Of a stretch of 64,000 bases of DNA, positions 32,946-41,323 are shown in pieces. The position numbers were made by a program, and so were the translations under genes. The stretch's first letter is position 1. Each line of letters starts with the position of its first letter. The stretch covers positions 98,387-162,386 of the forward strand of contig NZ_BMVU01000013.1 of the NCBI RefSeq assembly GCF_014650875.1, written 5' to 3'. The notes beneath the pieces were generated by a model. That model was not told the origin of the DNA. It made no database searches and was given only the letters and a program-made list of their open reading frames with translations. The stretch comes from Streptomyces minutiscleroticus (GTDB taxonomy: Bacteria; Actinomycetota; Actinomycetes; Streptomycetales; Streptomycetaceae).

Positions 32946-32996
32946 GCCGCCGCCGGTCCGCCGCGCCTTCTCCGTACGCGACGGACCGGCGGCGGC
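32946..32996. promoter_or_regulatory. large stem-loop in the leader of the secreted protein gene
   Basis: Perfect 15-bp arms (32946-32960 with 32982-32996) with a 21-base loop, about 45 bases upstream of the ATG at 32900. Too far from any upstream stop to be an ordinary terminator. Confidence 0.5.
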
Positions 32997-33534
32997 CGGC
33001 ACGGTCCCCGGGGGAAGGGAGCCGTGCCGGTGCCGCGTGAGGGTGGAGCGGGGTGCCGTGGCGCGCCGCACGTGCGGGATCTGCCATCGGGAGGGGCGGC
33101 TCGGCCGCCGGGGTCCCGTGTGACGGGGATGGTGCCCGGGAGGTGCCGTGCGGCGCGCGACGGGTCCGGCGCCACGGACCCGTGAGTAACTTGAGAAGGT
33201 TGTAGACCTCCCGGACGAGCAACGTCAAGGCTGCGTACGGAAGTCGGCGATCGATCAGCGGGCAGGACGCGGACCGCCCGCGCACGCGGTGCGCGGCGGA
33301 GGGGTGCAGGCCCGGCGGTCGCCGTGCCGCGGGCCGGACGGGTGCGGGGCGTGGCGCGGAGGGGCGCCGTGGTGCAGGAGCGGGCGTCGCGGACGGGGTC
33401 GCGGGGGTGCCGGACCGCGTACGGGTGCCGGTGGCGCGCGTCCGTACGGTGCTGCCGTCCGTCCCGTTCCCGCACGTCGGGCGGGCTGCTCCACCGGGCC
33501 CTCACATCTTCGGTGCCGTTTTCGCACAGAGTCC

Positions 33535-33564
33535 TTGACCCCTGTTGTTTACCGGCGGTAACTT
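33535..33564 (+). promoter_or_regulatory. promoter with overlapping palindrome for DUF6230/DUF6114
   Basis: TTGACC (33535-33540), 18-base spacer, TAACTT (33559-33564). A perfect palindrome TTACCGGCGGTAA (33549-33561) overlaps the -10, a typical repressor position, 140 bases before the ATG. Confidence 0.55.
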
Positions 33565-33702
33565 CACGGCGACCGCTGAGGTGTCACGAGAAGCCCTTGC
33601 GCTCGCCGGGAGGCGCGAGGAGGCGTGCGCCCCAGTCGCTGTCCGCGCCAGGACAACGCGCCACCGAAGCCCCACCTGTGTCGACCGAGCCAGGGAGCAG
33701 AC

Positions 33703-34368
33703 ATGGCCTCGTCCCCGGACCTCACCGCGTCCGACGGTCCCACCCCCGACAGACCCGGCGCCGCCTCCGTCCCGGAGCGCCGCGGACGCGTCCGCGCGCG
33801 CCGGGCGGCGGTGATGGCGGTACCCGCCACCGTGATCGCCGCCGGCCTCGTGGTCCTCACCGCCCAGGGCGCCCTGGGCGTACAGTTCGCGATCTCCGGA
33901 ATGCCCTTCACCGTCACCGCCACCGAGCTCGACGGGCAGGGCTTCGAGCAGTTCGGCGGGCTCGACAGCATGGCCGAGGACAGCCCGAACGCCGGTGACA
34001 CCGGCGGCCAGGTCCTCGTGGTCGTGTCCGCGATCAAGAAGGCGAGCCTCACCAAGCTGTGCCAGAGCGTCGACCTCGGCGGCACCAACCTGCTCATCAC
34101 CGCGGGCCAGGGGTCGCAGAAGGTGCAGGCCACCAATCTGACCACCGACTCCACCGAGCTGTCGGGCGACGCCGCCTTCGACAACATCGAGATCGGCAAC
34201 GACGCCGGCACGCTCGACAAGGCCGGCGTCCAGGGCCCCAAGGGCGTCTTCTCCCAGCAGGCCGACACCGTGTACATCAAGAACCTGCGGCAGACCAACT
34301 ACGCCACCACGGCCGCGGTCTTCAAGCTGCCGGGCCTGAAGCTGCGCTTCAGCGACCAGGGCTGCTGA
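33703..34368 (+). CDS. DUF6230 protein
   Basis: 221 residues, ATG with AGGGAG. A Pro/Arg-rich cytoplasmic N-terminus is followed by one membrane helix (RAAVMAVPATVIAAGLVVLTA, about 35-58) and a secreted part, FAISGMPFTVTATELDGQGF, in the branch I know as DUF6230. Typical partner of DUF6114. It is translationally coupled to the next gene by TGATG. Function unknown; the family is frequent in Streptomyces envelope loci. Confidence 0.85.
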   Translation: MASSPDLTASDGPTPDRPGAASVPERRGRVRARRAAVMAVPATVIAAGLVVLTAQGALGVQFAISGMPFTVTATELDGQGFEQFGGLDSMAEDSPNAGDTGGQVLVVVSAIKKASLTKLCQSVDLGGTNLLITAGQGSQKVQATNLTTDSTELSGDAAFDNIEIGNDAGTLDKAGVQGPKGVFSQQADTVYIKNLRQTNYATTAAVFKLPGLKLRFSDQGC

Positions 34369-34853
34369 TGTCCGGCGGACGAGGGGCGCGGTCCGCCTTC
34401 CGGGACTGGCGGGCCCGCCGGCCGTTCTGGGGCGGGCTGCTGCTCGCCCTCGGCGGAGCGGAGATCCTGCTCACCCTGAAGGCGTCCCTGAAGGTCGTGC
34501 TGCACGTCGGCATGCAGGGCCTGGCCGGCTATCTGCTGCCCGTCCTCATGCTGGTCTGCGGCCTGCTGATCCTGTTCAACCCCGCCCAGCGGCTGTTCTA
34601 CTCGATCTGCGGCGTCCTGCTGTCGCTCGGCACCTGGCTCACCTCGAACCTCGGCGGCTTCCTCGTCGGCCTGCTGCTCGGGGTGGTCGGCAGCTGCCTG
34701 GCCTTCGGCTGGCTGCCGGACCAGGAGCCGCGCCGCCGGCGGACGCGCCGGCGGCGCCGCGCCGAGGCGGCCGGGACGCCGCCCGCGGCCTCCGGGCCGG
34801 CCCCTTCCGTGGTCTCCCCGGCCGCCCCGGCCTCTTCCCCGGCACTCCCCTGA
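34368..34853 (+). CDS. DUF6114 membrane protein
   Basis: 161 residues, start overlapping the preceding stop (TGATG). Three to four membrane helices: RPFWGGLLLALGGAEILLTL, LAGYLLPVLMLVCGLLILF, RLFYSICGVLLSLGTWL and FLVGLLLGVVGSCLAFGWL, then a Pro/Arg-rich cytoplasmic tail. This is DUF6114, always coupled to DUF6230. The pair probably assemble in the membrane; role unknown. Confidence 0.88.
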   Translation: MSGGRGARSAFRDWRARRPFWGGLLLALGGAEILLTLKASLKVVLHVGMQGLAGYLLPVLMLVCGLLILFNPAQRLFYSICGVLLSLGTWLTSNLGGFLVGLLLGVVGSCLAFGWLPDQEPRRRRTRRRRRAEAAGTPPAASGPAPSVVSPAAPASSPALP

Positions 34854-35059
34854 GCGCGCCGGGCCGGACGGCGGCGCACGCCCGCCGTCCGGCCCGCGCT
34901 CCGGGCGACCTGTCCGACCTGTTACTTCTCTGTTCCCTCGCGGCGCACGACGTCCTCTGTGCCCGTTCCGGCCGGGGGCGGCGCGCCTCCCGCGGCACCG
35001 CGCCCCTGCGTACCGGCCCCGTCGCCGGGCAGACGGATGCACAACGGGGACGGGGACCA

Positions 35060-35938
35060 GTGAAACGCGACAGGAGGGCCGGCGTGCCGGAGACGTGGGA
35101 CGAGGCGGCGGTCAGGGACGAGCGGGACCGTCTGCTGTCCGAGATCCGGCAGCTGCGCGCCCAGGTGCGCTCCCGGCCGCTGATCGCCCAGGCCCAGGGT
35201 CTTCTGCAGGAGCGTTACGGCCTTCCGGACGGGGAGACGGCCTTCGCCCTGCTGCAGCGCGTCTCCCAGGAGCACAACGTCAAGCTGCGCACCCTGGTCG
35301 GCGCCCTGCTCACCGTGGGGCGCCCGGACCACGACCAGGAGCTGTGGTTCCCCGGGCGCCGCCGGCAGCCCGCGCCGCGCCTGACGTTCGCGCCGCCCGA
35401 GGTGTACGACAGCGGCAACCGCGGCGCCGTCCTCGGCGCGGTGCTGCACCACACGCTCACCCTCGCCGGGGCCGAGCGCGGCAAGGTGATGACGGCCGAC
35501 CGCGCGTCCCGCGGCCTGCGCATCGAGAAGCAGCGCGGCCTCACCCCCGAGTTCCTCGACCACTACGACTTCGTGGGCGACCTGGACTCCGTCTGCATGC
35601 TCCCGGTGCGCAGCGGCGGCCAGGTCACGCTCAAGGACGTGGGCGTCGAGCCGTCGTACTCGCCGGCCGAGCTGGGCGTCATGCTCCGGTCCGGCAGCCG
35701 GGCCTGGCACGGCGTGCCGCTGCGCGCCGAGTCCGGAGCGGTCCTGGGGACGGTCACGGCCCACTTCGACCACGTCCTGCACGGGCTGCCGACGGTGCGG
35801 ACGCGCGCCCTGGAGGCCACGGGCGACCAGGCCGGACGCTGGCTGCACTGGTACCACCGCACGGTGCTCCTCGACGCGCTGGAGCGGCTGCACGCGCTGG
35901 GCCGCGCCCACCGCGGCAGGCACACCCGGCGCGCCTGA
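35060..35938 (+). CDS. ANTAR and GAF domain regulator
   Basis: 292 residues, ATG at the start of KRDRRAGVPETW. Residues 30-90 match ANTAR, an RNA-binding antitermination domain: LIAQAQGLLQERYGLP and ALLQRVSQEHNVKLRTL. A GAF-like domain fills about 110-280 (VLGAVLHHTLTLAGAERGKV, and GVPLRAESGAVLGTVTAHF). ANTAR proteins of this type act as antiterminators on nascent mRNA with paired hairpins. It may bind a small ligand in the GAF. It is alone in its operon; the 20-base palindrome at 35988-36007 terminates it. Confidence 0.82.
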   Translation: MKRDRRAGVPETWDEAAVRDERDRLLSEIRQLRAQVRSRPLIAQAQGLLQERYGLPDGETAFALLQRVSQEHNVKLRTLVGALLTVGRPDHDQELWFPGRRRQPAPRLTFAPPEVYDSGNRGAVLGAVLHHTLTLAGAERGKVMTADRASRGLRIEKQRGLTPEFLDHYDFVGDLDSVCMLPVRSGGQVTLKDVGVEPSYSPAELGVMLRSGSRAWHGVPLRAESGAVLGTVTAHFDHVLHGLPTVRTRALEATGDQAGRWLHWYHRTVLLDALERLHALGRAHRGRHTRRA

Positions 35939-35987
35939 CGACCGGGCCGGAACCCCTGAGCGGTCCAGGGCTCCGGGAACGTCCGGG

Positions 35988-36007
35988 GTTCTCGGAACTC
36001 CGAGAAC
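35988..36007. terminator. hairpin after ANTAR-GAF gene
   Basis: 9-bp perfect arms with a 2-base loop: GTTCTCGGA-AC-TCCGAGAAC. Confidence 0.6.
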
Positions 36008-36117
36008 ACGGGTGAGGGCGCCGGGTCCGGTGACGCGGTCGGCGGGGCCCGCTCGGGGTGCGGCCGAGGGGGCCCGCGGCAGGGGCGGGTCAGGCCCTGG
36101 TCGGAACCCGGTCAGGT

Positions 36118-36477
36118 GCGGCCGGGGCCTCCGCTGCCGAAGCCGCCGCTGCCCCCGTCCCAGGTGGGCGGGTTCTGGTCGGCGGCGGGACGGGGACCGG
36201 GGCGGCCGCCGTGCATCCGGTGCGGGGTCAGCCGGTCGCCGCCGTGCGGCATCTCGGAGGGCTCGCGCCGTTCCCGCGTCTCGCGCACGGGGCCCGACTC
36301 GGGCAGGCGCGGCTGGTCCTCGGGGCGCGGCGGCGCCGGCTCCCGGCTCCTGATGCGCCATCCCCACCAGACGGCCGTGATGAGCACGGCCGCGACGACG
36401 ACGCCGACCAGGAAGGGTGCCAGTCCACCGAAGGGCACGTCGGACGACAGGGCCAGAGGTGCGGCAGTGAGGTTCAT
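36118..36477 (-). CDS. DUF6479 membrane protein
   Basis: About 119 residues. A short outside N-terminus and one membrane helix (LAPFLVGVVVAAVLITAVWWGW, about 18-40) precede a basic then disordered tail with EPAPPRPEDQPRLPESGPV and the DRLTPHRMHG motif typical of DUF6479. Function unknown. A textbook SigB-type promoter (36487-36510) would start transcription only 3-4 bases upstream of the ATG. Confidence 0.8.
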
Positions 36478-36486
36478 TCACCGTGA

Positions 36487-36510
36487 GTACCCGGGCGGGC
36501 CGGGCGAAAC
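36487..36510 (-). promoter_or_regulatory. SigB-type promoter of DUF6479
   Basis: On the minus strand: GTTT (36507-36510), 14-base spacer, GGGTAC (36487-36492). Start predicted near 36480, nearly leaderless. Confidence 0.6.
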
Positions 36511-36546
36511 CACAGGTCGCCGCGTCGCGCGTGGCTTGCCCTATTT

Positions 36547-36572
36547 GTTTGAAACATCCCTTTTGGGGGAAT
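36547..36572 (+). promoter_or_regulatory. SigB-type promoter of the sigma factor gene
   Basis: GTTT (36547-36550), 16-base spacer, GGGAAT (36567-36572), suggesting autoregulation of the sigma gene at 36714. Confidence 0.55.
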
Positions 36573-36713
36573 CGGAGATAACAGTGCTTCGGACCGGAGG
36601 CACGTCCGTGGGAGCTGGTCCGCCAGATCGCGGGTGTGTTTCCCCTCCGTCAGCCGTGCCCCTCCCATGGCCACTGCCCCACCCCGGCATTCCTGAGGGA
36701 GGTGCGACGCACC

Positions 36714-37508
36714 ATGCGAGCCACTGTCAGAACGAAGCAGCACCCGCACGACGACGCCCCCGACACGGCCGCCGCGTTCGAACGGCTCTCCGCCCTGTCC
36801 GAGGGCCCCGAGCGCCAGGCACTGCGCGACGAGCTCGTCGAGCTGTGGCTGCCGATGGCCGAGCGGATCGCGGCGCGCTACCGAGGCCGCGGCGAGTCCG
36901 TCGAGGACCTCGCCCAGGTCGCGGCGCTCGGTCTGGTCAAGGCGGTCGAACGCTACGACCCCGCCCGCGGCTGCGCCTTCGAGAGCTACGCGGTCCCCAC
37001 CATCACCGGTGAGATCAAACGGCACTTCCGCGACCACATGTGGGTGCTGCACGTACCGCGCCGGGTCCAGGACCTGCGCAACCGCGTACGCGCCGCGGGC
37101 AAGGAGCTGTCCCAGACGATCTCCGGCCGCGCCCCGACCGTCGCCGAGATCGCCGCGTACGCGCAGATGACCGAGGACGACGTGCGCACCGGTCTCGAAG
37201 CCCTGGACAGCTTCGCAGCGCTGTCGCTCGACGCGGAGCTCCCCGGCAGCGACGACGGCTACGCCCTGGGCGACGCGCTCGGCGAGCCCGACTCCGGCTT
37301 CGACCTCGTCATCGACCGCGAGGCGGTGAAACCCTGCCTGCTGGCGCTCCCCGAACGCGAGCGCACCATCCTGTACCTGCGCTACTTCCGCGGCATGACC
37401 CAGAGCCGCATCGCCCAGCAGCTCGGCATCTCGCAGATGCACGTCTCGCGACTGCTCAGCGGCTGCTGCGCCAGGCTGCGCGAAGAGGTGCTCGCCGAAT
37501 CGGTGTGA
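36714..37508 (+). CDS. SigB/SigF-family RNA polymerase sigma factor
   Basis: 264 residues, ATG with GGAGGT site. Region 2: LWLPMAERIAARYRGRGESVEDLAQVAALGLVKAVERYDPARGCAFESYAVPTITGEIKRHFRDHMWVLHVPRRVQDL. Region 3 follows (VAEIAAYAQMTEDDV) and region 4 has GMTQSRIAQQLGISQMHVSRLL. The three-region structure without region 1.1 and the sequence motifs are those of the SigB/SigF/SigG stress sigmas, of which S. coelicolor has nine. Anti-sigma and antagonist partners may be the ATPases and STAS protein in the window. A hairpin follows at 37562. Confidence 0.9.
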   Translation: MRATVRTKQHPHDDAPDTAAAFERLSALSEGPERQALRDELVELWLPMAERIAARYRGRGESVEDLAQVAALGLVKAVERYDPARGCAFESYAVPTITGEIKRHFRDHMWVLHVPRRVQDLRNRVRAAGKELSQTISGRAPTVAEIAAYAQMTEDDVRTGLEALDSFAALSLDAELPGSDDGYALGDALGEPDSGFDLVIDREAVKPCLLALPERERTILYLRYFRGMTQSRIAQQLGISQMHVSRLLSGCCARLREEVLAESV

Positions 37509-37561
37509 GGGCCGAGGGGCCAGGGCCGGTGGAGCGCCGAGGGCCCGGGGCCGTGGAGCGG

Positions 37562-37584
37562 GGGGCGGCCATGGCGGCCGCCCC
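37562..37584. terminator. hairpin after sigma factor gene
   Basis: 9-bp perfect arms with a 5-base loop, about 53 bases after the stop. The remainder of the 369-base gap (37509-37877) has no gene. Confidence 0.55.
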
Positions 37585-37842
37585 GGCGCGACGGGCCGGC
37601 CGGCGCGGGGTACGACCCGGCCGCGCGGGCGGGGTGAGGTGCTCCGGGTCGCCCGCCCGGCCGCCCGGCGGAGGTGCGCCGTGCTTCGGGCCGGGCGGTC
37701 GGGAGGCGGGCTCACTGCCGAACCCTCCCGGAAGCCGACTGCCGACGCGGCGGGCCCAAGACAGTGAGTAACCGGGATCCAATACGTCAAAACGCCGCGA
37801 CGCGCAAAACGTGGGGCGCCTGTGCCCGGGGCGTGTCCCGCG

Positions 37843-37868
37843 GACTGACCCGCGGGAGGGCGGGGTAC
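37843..37868 (+). promoter_or_regulatory. candidate SigB-type promoter of the acidic protein
   Basis: GACT (37843-37846), 16-base spacer, GGGTAC (37863-37868), ending 9 bases before the ATG, so the transcript would be almost leaderless. Confidence 0.4.
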
Positions 37869-37877
37869 CCGCGGCGC

Positions 37878-38087
37878 ATGAGTGAGAACGCCGAACGCGC
37901 CGAGGGGCGCAAGAAGCCAGCGGGGACCGCGACCGACGAGGTCCTCGAGGAACTGAAGGACCTGGGCCGCCAGGAGGACACGGACACCCGGCGGGCCGAG
38001 GGCGGCGAGGGCGACCCGATCAGCCCGAGCGTCCCCGCCAACGAGGAGGCGGCCGAGGAGGAGGACCGGACCCCGCACCGGCACTAG
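37878..38087 (+). CDS. small acidic protein
   Basis: 69 residues: Glu/Asp/Arg-rich helices (LEELKDLGRQEDTDTRRAEGG) and EEDRTPHRH at the end, no hydrophobic core. I recognise it only as a common unannotated Streptomyces peptide. It is preceded by a SigB-like promoter and no ribosome site. Its hydrophilic composition is like that of general stress proteins. Confidence 0.6.
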   Translation: MSENAERAEGRKKPAGTATDEVLEELKDLGRQEDTDTRRAEGGEGDPISPSVPANEEAAEEEDRTPHRH

Positions 38088-38112
38088 GGCCCGCTCCGGG
38101 CGGGTGGGGCGG

Positions 38113-38159
38113 CACGGCCCTGGGGGCGGCGTCATCGGGACGCCGCCCCCAGGGCCGTG
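38113..38159. terminator. bidirectional terminator
   Basis: 21-bp perfect arms (38113-38133 with 38139-38159), 5-base loop, between convergent genes. Confidence 0.88.
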
Positions 38160-38192
38160 GCGCGTGCGCGGCCCGGTCCGTCTCCGGCGCCG

Positions 38193-38849
38193 CTACGGCA
38201 CCGGCGGGGCCGGCACGGCGCTCGCCGGTACGAGCAGGTCAGCGCGGCCGGCCGTCGAGGCGACCAGGTCGGCGTTGCGCTGGTCGGTGCCGTGCGCCCA
38301 GGCCACCGCCGCGTCGCGGTCCTTGCCGAACCGCTCGTGCCGGGCGACCAGGCGGCGCAGCCGCTCCTCCTCGTCGGGCCTGCAGAACCACACCTCGTCC
38401 AGCAGGGGGCGGACGCGCGCCCAGTCGCCGCGGTCGACGAGCAGGTAGTTGCCCTCCGTGACGACGAGCCGCGCGGCGGGCGGCACCGGGATCGCGCCGG
38501 CGAGCGGCTGCTCCAGCTCCCTCTCGAAGGCGGGCGCGTACACGACGCCGTCGCCGTCGGCCTCCTCGCGCAGCCGCCGCAGCAGCGCGGCGTACCCCGC
38601 CGCGTCGAAGGTGTCGGGCGCGCCCTTGCGGTCCCGGCGCCCGAGCCGCTCCAGTTCGGCGTCGGCGAGGTGGAAGCCGTCCATCGGCACGTGCGCCACC
38701 CACGGGTCGCCGGCGCCGTTCAGCTCGCGCACCAGGTGCTCGGCGAGCGTGGACTTCCCCGCTCCCGGGCTGCCGGCGATGCCGAGGACCGCGCGGCGGC
38801 CGGGCCGTACGAGCGCGGCCGCCCGCCGCAGGAGGTCGTCGAAGGTCAT
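38193..38849 (-). CDS. nucleoside/nucleotide kinase-family P-loop protein
   Basis: 218 residues. A Walker A at GIAGSPGAGKSTLAEHL (22-38), a DGFHLADAELERLGRRDRKGAPDTFD substrate loop, LVVTEGNYLLVDRGDWARV and the lid RHERFGKDRDAAVAWAHGTD match the PRK/uridine kinase-like family, close to the fructose/ribose-type and pantothenate kinase branch (PRK09270). Likely phosphorylates a nucleoside or sugar with ATP in the cytoplasm. ATG at 38849 has a GGAGG site upstream (AGGAGGTCG is inside the gene). Substrate unproven. Confidence 0.85.
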   Translation of the reverse strand: MTFDDLLRRAAALVRPGRRAVLGIAGSPGAGKSTLAEHLVRELNGAGDPWVAHVPMDGFHLADAELERLGRRDRKGAPDTFDAAGYAALLRRLREEADGDGVVYAPAFERELEQPLAGAIPVPPAARLVVTEGNYLLVDRGDWARVRPLLDEVWFCRPDEEERLRRLVARHERFGKDRDAAVAWAHGTDQRNADLVASTAGRADLLVPASAVPAPPVP

Positions 38850-39119
38850 CGGCGTGCCCCCTCCGGCGCGGTGCGCCCGGCGGCGTCCGGGGGCGCGGCG
38901 GGTGCGCCGGGCGCGGAGGCTACGGCGGCTGCAACGGGTACGGCGGGGGCGGGGGACACGTACAGCGGACTCTCCTCGCGTTCGTACGGCGGCCGCCGCC
39001 GTACGGGACGTGCGACGGTGCGGCGTGCCACGGTGTGCACGCGAGCATGCCATGCGCGGACCGGGCCGCGGCCCGCGGCTCCTTTGCCCGTGCGCGCCGC
39101 CCCGCCGTCCCGGGGCGTC

Positions 39120-41060
39120 TCAGGGCGCGGGCTCCCGGAAGGAGCGGAGGACGGTGTCCAGCGCCCGCCGGTTGCCCGGGGTGTCCCACTCCTCGGCCGC
39201 GGCGGTCCACCGCAGGGAGAAGCCCCGGCCGCCGCCGAGGAGGCAGCCGCGCCCGAACGTGCGGTCGCGGGCGCCGCCGGCGGCGGAGAGCCACTCCATG
39301 TCGGCGGCGGGGCGGCCGCGGTACCGCACGGCGCGGATGTCCCCCACGCGCGCGTACCCGGCGGTTTTGGCGCGCAGGGACGGTTCGAGCTCCGCCCACA
39401 CGTCCACGGGGTCCGGGCCGAGCCGGGTGCTGTAGGTGACCGTCAGGGTGCGCCGATCGCCGCCCGCCCCGAGGACGACGCGGTACGAGACCTGCGGGGA
39501 GCCGCGGGTGGAGAGGGGCGCGAAGTCCTCGGGCACCTCGACGGAGAACCCCTGCGGGGCCTCGTAGCGCCGGAAGCCCGGCGGGGGGTCCTCGCCGGTG
39601 GGTGTCGCCGGGGCGGCGGGGGACGGACTCGTCCCGGCGGGGGAGGAGGCGCCCTCCTGCGGGGCGGAAGGCGGCGCGGTGCCGCCCGTGTCCGGCCCGG
39701 AGGAGGCGTCTCCCGGCCCTGAGGACGGTACGGAGCCGGGCGCCGGCAGCGAGGCGGAAGAGGAGGACGCGGCCGAGGAGGTCTCGCCGGCGCCGGGCCC
39801 GCCGGTCGCCGCCAGCACGCCGGCCGACACGGCGGTGGCGGCCAGCGCGCAGGCCAGAGCGGCCTTCCGGCCGTCGGGGAACCGCGGCGCGGGCGCCCCC
39901 GCGGGCCGCCGGGCGAACCTCCCCGCACCTGGAGTACCGGGTCTTGCGGTCTCCGGCGGGCCGGTCCTCGCGGTCTCCGGTGAACCGGCTCTCGCGGTCC
40001 CTGGCGGTCCGGTCCTCGCGTTCCCCGGTGAACCGGCTCTCCGTACGGTCCGGCGCCCTGCCGGGCCGCCCGGTCCGGCCGGTCCGGCCGCCTCCCCGTC
40101 CGGGACCCCGGCGACGACGCGTGCGAGGACCCCGCGCACCACCTCCTCCGTCACCCGCTCCCGGGGGTCCTCCCGCAGCAGGCCCTGGACGGCCAGTTCC
40201 AGCAGGCCGGGGTGGTGCGGGGCGGGCTCCGGGAGGTGCCGCGCCGTCCGGTGCGCTGCGTCGGGCCGCCCTCGGCCGCGGTGCGGCGGGCGCCCCTCGA
40301 CCATCGTGTGCAGCAGGGCCCCGACGGCCCACAGGTCGCACTCCGGACCGGCGCGCTCCGCGCGGTCCTGCTCCGGTGCCGCGTAGGAGGGGGCCGTGAC
40401 CCGCCGCGCGGGCACCGGTCCCACCACGCCGAACCCGGTCACCGTGACCTCGTCCCGCTCGTCCACGAAGACCTGCCCGGGACTGAGGTCGCCGTGCGTG
40501 ACGCCCTCGCGGTGGGCCGCGCCGAGGACGTCGAGGAGGCGCAGGGCGATGCGCGCCGCCCGGACGTGCTCCAACGGGCCCCGCTCGTCGAGCAGTCGGT
40601 ACAGCGGGACCCCCGCGGGCGCCGCGATCACCGTCCACAGGGTGCCGCGCCGCTCGAAGACGTCGACGACGGCGGCCACCCGCCCGGGGCGGACCCGTTC
40701 CACGGCCGCCGTGTCCCGCAGCACCCGGCCGGCGGTCCGGCCGACGGCACCACCGTGGTCCCGGCCGCGCCGGTCGTCCTGACCGCTCTGGCCGCCCCGA
40801 CCGCCCAGGTCGCCTCTCCGGTGCTCCTGGTCGTCCCGGCGGTCCTGCCCGGGCCCGGCGCCGTCGTCCTCGTCCGGGAGGGCCGGCAGCCGCGCCCCCG
40901 TGACGTACACCCGGCGCCCGGACCCGGTCTCCTCCCCGTACCGTCCCGCCCGGCCGCCCTCCCGGTGGACGGCTCCGGACAGGCGGTAGCGGCCGGCGAG
41001 CAGGTCGGCGGCGCGGATTCGTGCCTCGATCATGGTCACACCCCGCAGCAGTGGTGACAT
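39120..41060 (-). CDS. membrane-anchored Ser/Thr pseudokinase
   Basis: 646 residues, ATG with GGAGAG site. The N-terminal half is a Hanks kinase fold with an Arg/Asp/Gly-rich insert (about 65-110). Catalytic parts are degenerate: no Gly loop, no VAIK lysine (VYVTGARL), HRD is HGDLSPGQ, and DFG is TGFG. A Pro/Gly-repetitive linker, one membrane helix (LACALAATAVSAGVLAA, about 410) and an extracellular domain with YEAPQGFSVEVPEDFA and FGRGCLLGGGRGFSL follow. This architecture matches Streptomyces kinase-like envelope sensors. It probably binds partners rather than transferring phosphate. Divergent from the universal stress protein. Confidence 0.78.
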   Translation of the reverse strand: MSPLLRGVTMIEARIRAADLLAGRYRLSGAVHREGGRAGRYGEETGSGRRVYVTGARLPALPDEDDGAGPGQDRRDDQEHRRGDLGGRGGQSGQDDRRGRDHGGAVGRTAGRVLRDTAAVERVRPGRVAAVVDVFERRGTLWTVIAAPAGVPLYRLLDERGPLEHVRAARIALRLLDVLGAAHREGVTHGDLSPGQVFVDERDEVTVTGFGVVGPVPARRVTAPSYAAPEQDRAERAGPECDLWAVGALLHTMVEGRPPHRGRGRPDAAHRTARHLPEPAPHHPGLLELAVQGLLREDPRERVTEEVVRGVLARVVAGVPDGEAAGPAGPGGPAGRRTVRRAGSPGNARTGPPGTARAGSPETARTGPPETARPGTPGAGRFARRPAGAPAPRFPDGRKAALACALAATAVSAGVLAATGGPGAGETSSAASSSSASLPAPGSVPSSGPGDASSGPDTGGTAPPSAPQEGASSPAGTSPSPAAPATPTGEDPPPGFRRYEAPQGFSVEVPEDFAPLSTRGSPQVSYRVVLGAGGDRRTLTVTYSTRLGPDPVDVWAELEPSLRAKTAGYARVGDIRAVRYRGRPAADMEWLSAAGGARDRTFGRGCLLGGGRGFSLRWTAAAEEWDTPGNRRALDTVLRSFREPAP

Positions 41061-41323
41061 GGATCTCTCCCCGTTGATACGGGGAGGGGGCGGGGGAGCG
41101 TTCAAGCCTCCCGTGCGGGAGTCCCGGACCTTTCCGCCGACGCCCCTCGCTCCGGCCCGGCCCGGATCGTGGCGGCGGGGGGCGTCGGCAGCGGCGGCGG
41201 CCGATGCGGGCGTACGGGAGGCCGCGGCCCCGGGTGACGCCGCCCGCGGCATAGGCTGATCGCGCGACGCCGCCGACCCGGCGGGCGACACGCCGGCACA
41301 GCGACAGAACGGAGAGGCGCCCT

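Larger units (their letters stand above)
32901..33702. other. long divergent intergenic region
   Basis: 802 bases, no gene. It holds the 32946 stem-loop, an ACGGGTCC hairpin at 33160-33183 and the promoter with palindrome at 33535-33564. Arg-rich frames are shadows. Confidence 0.5.
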
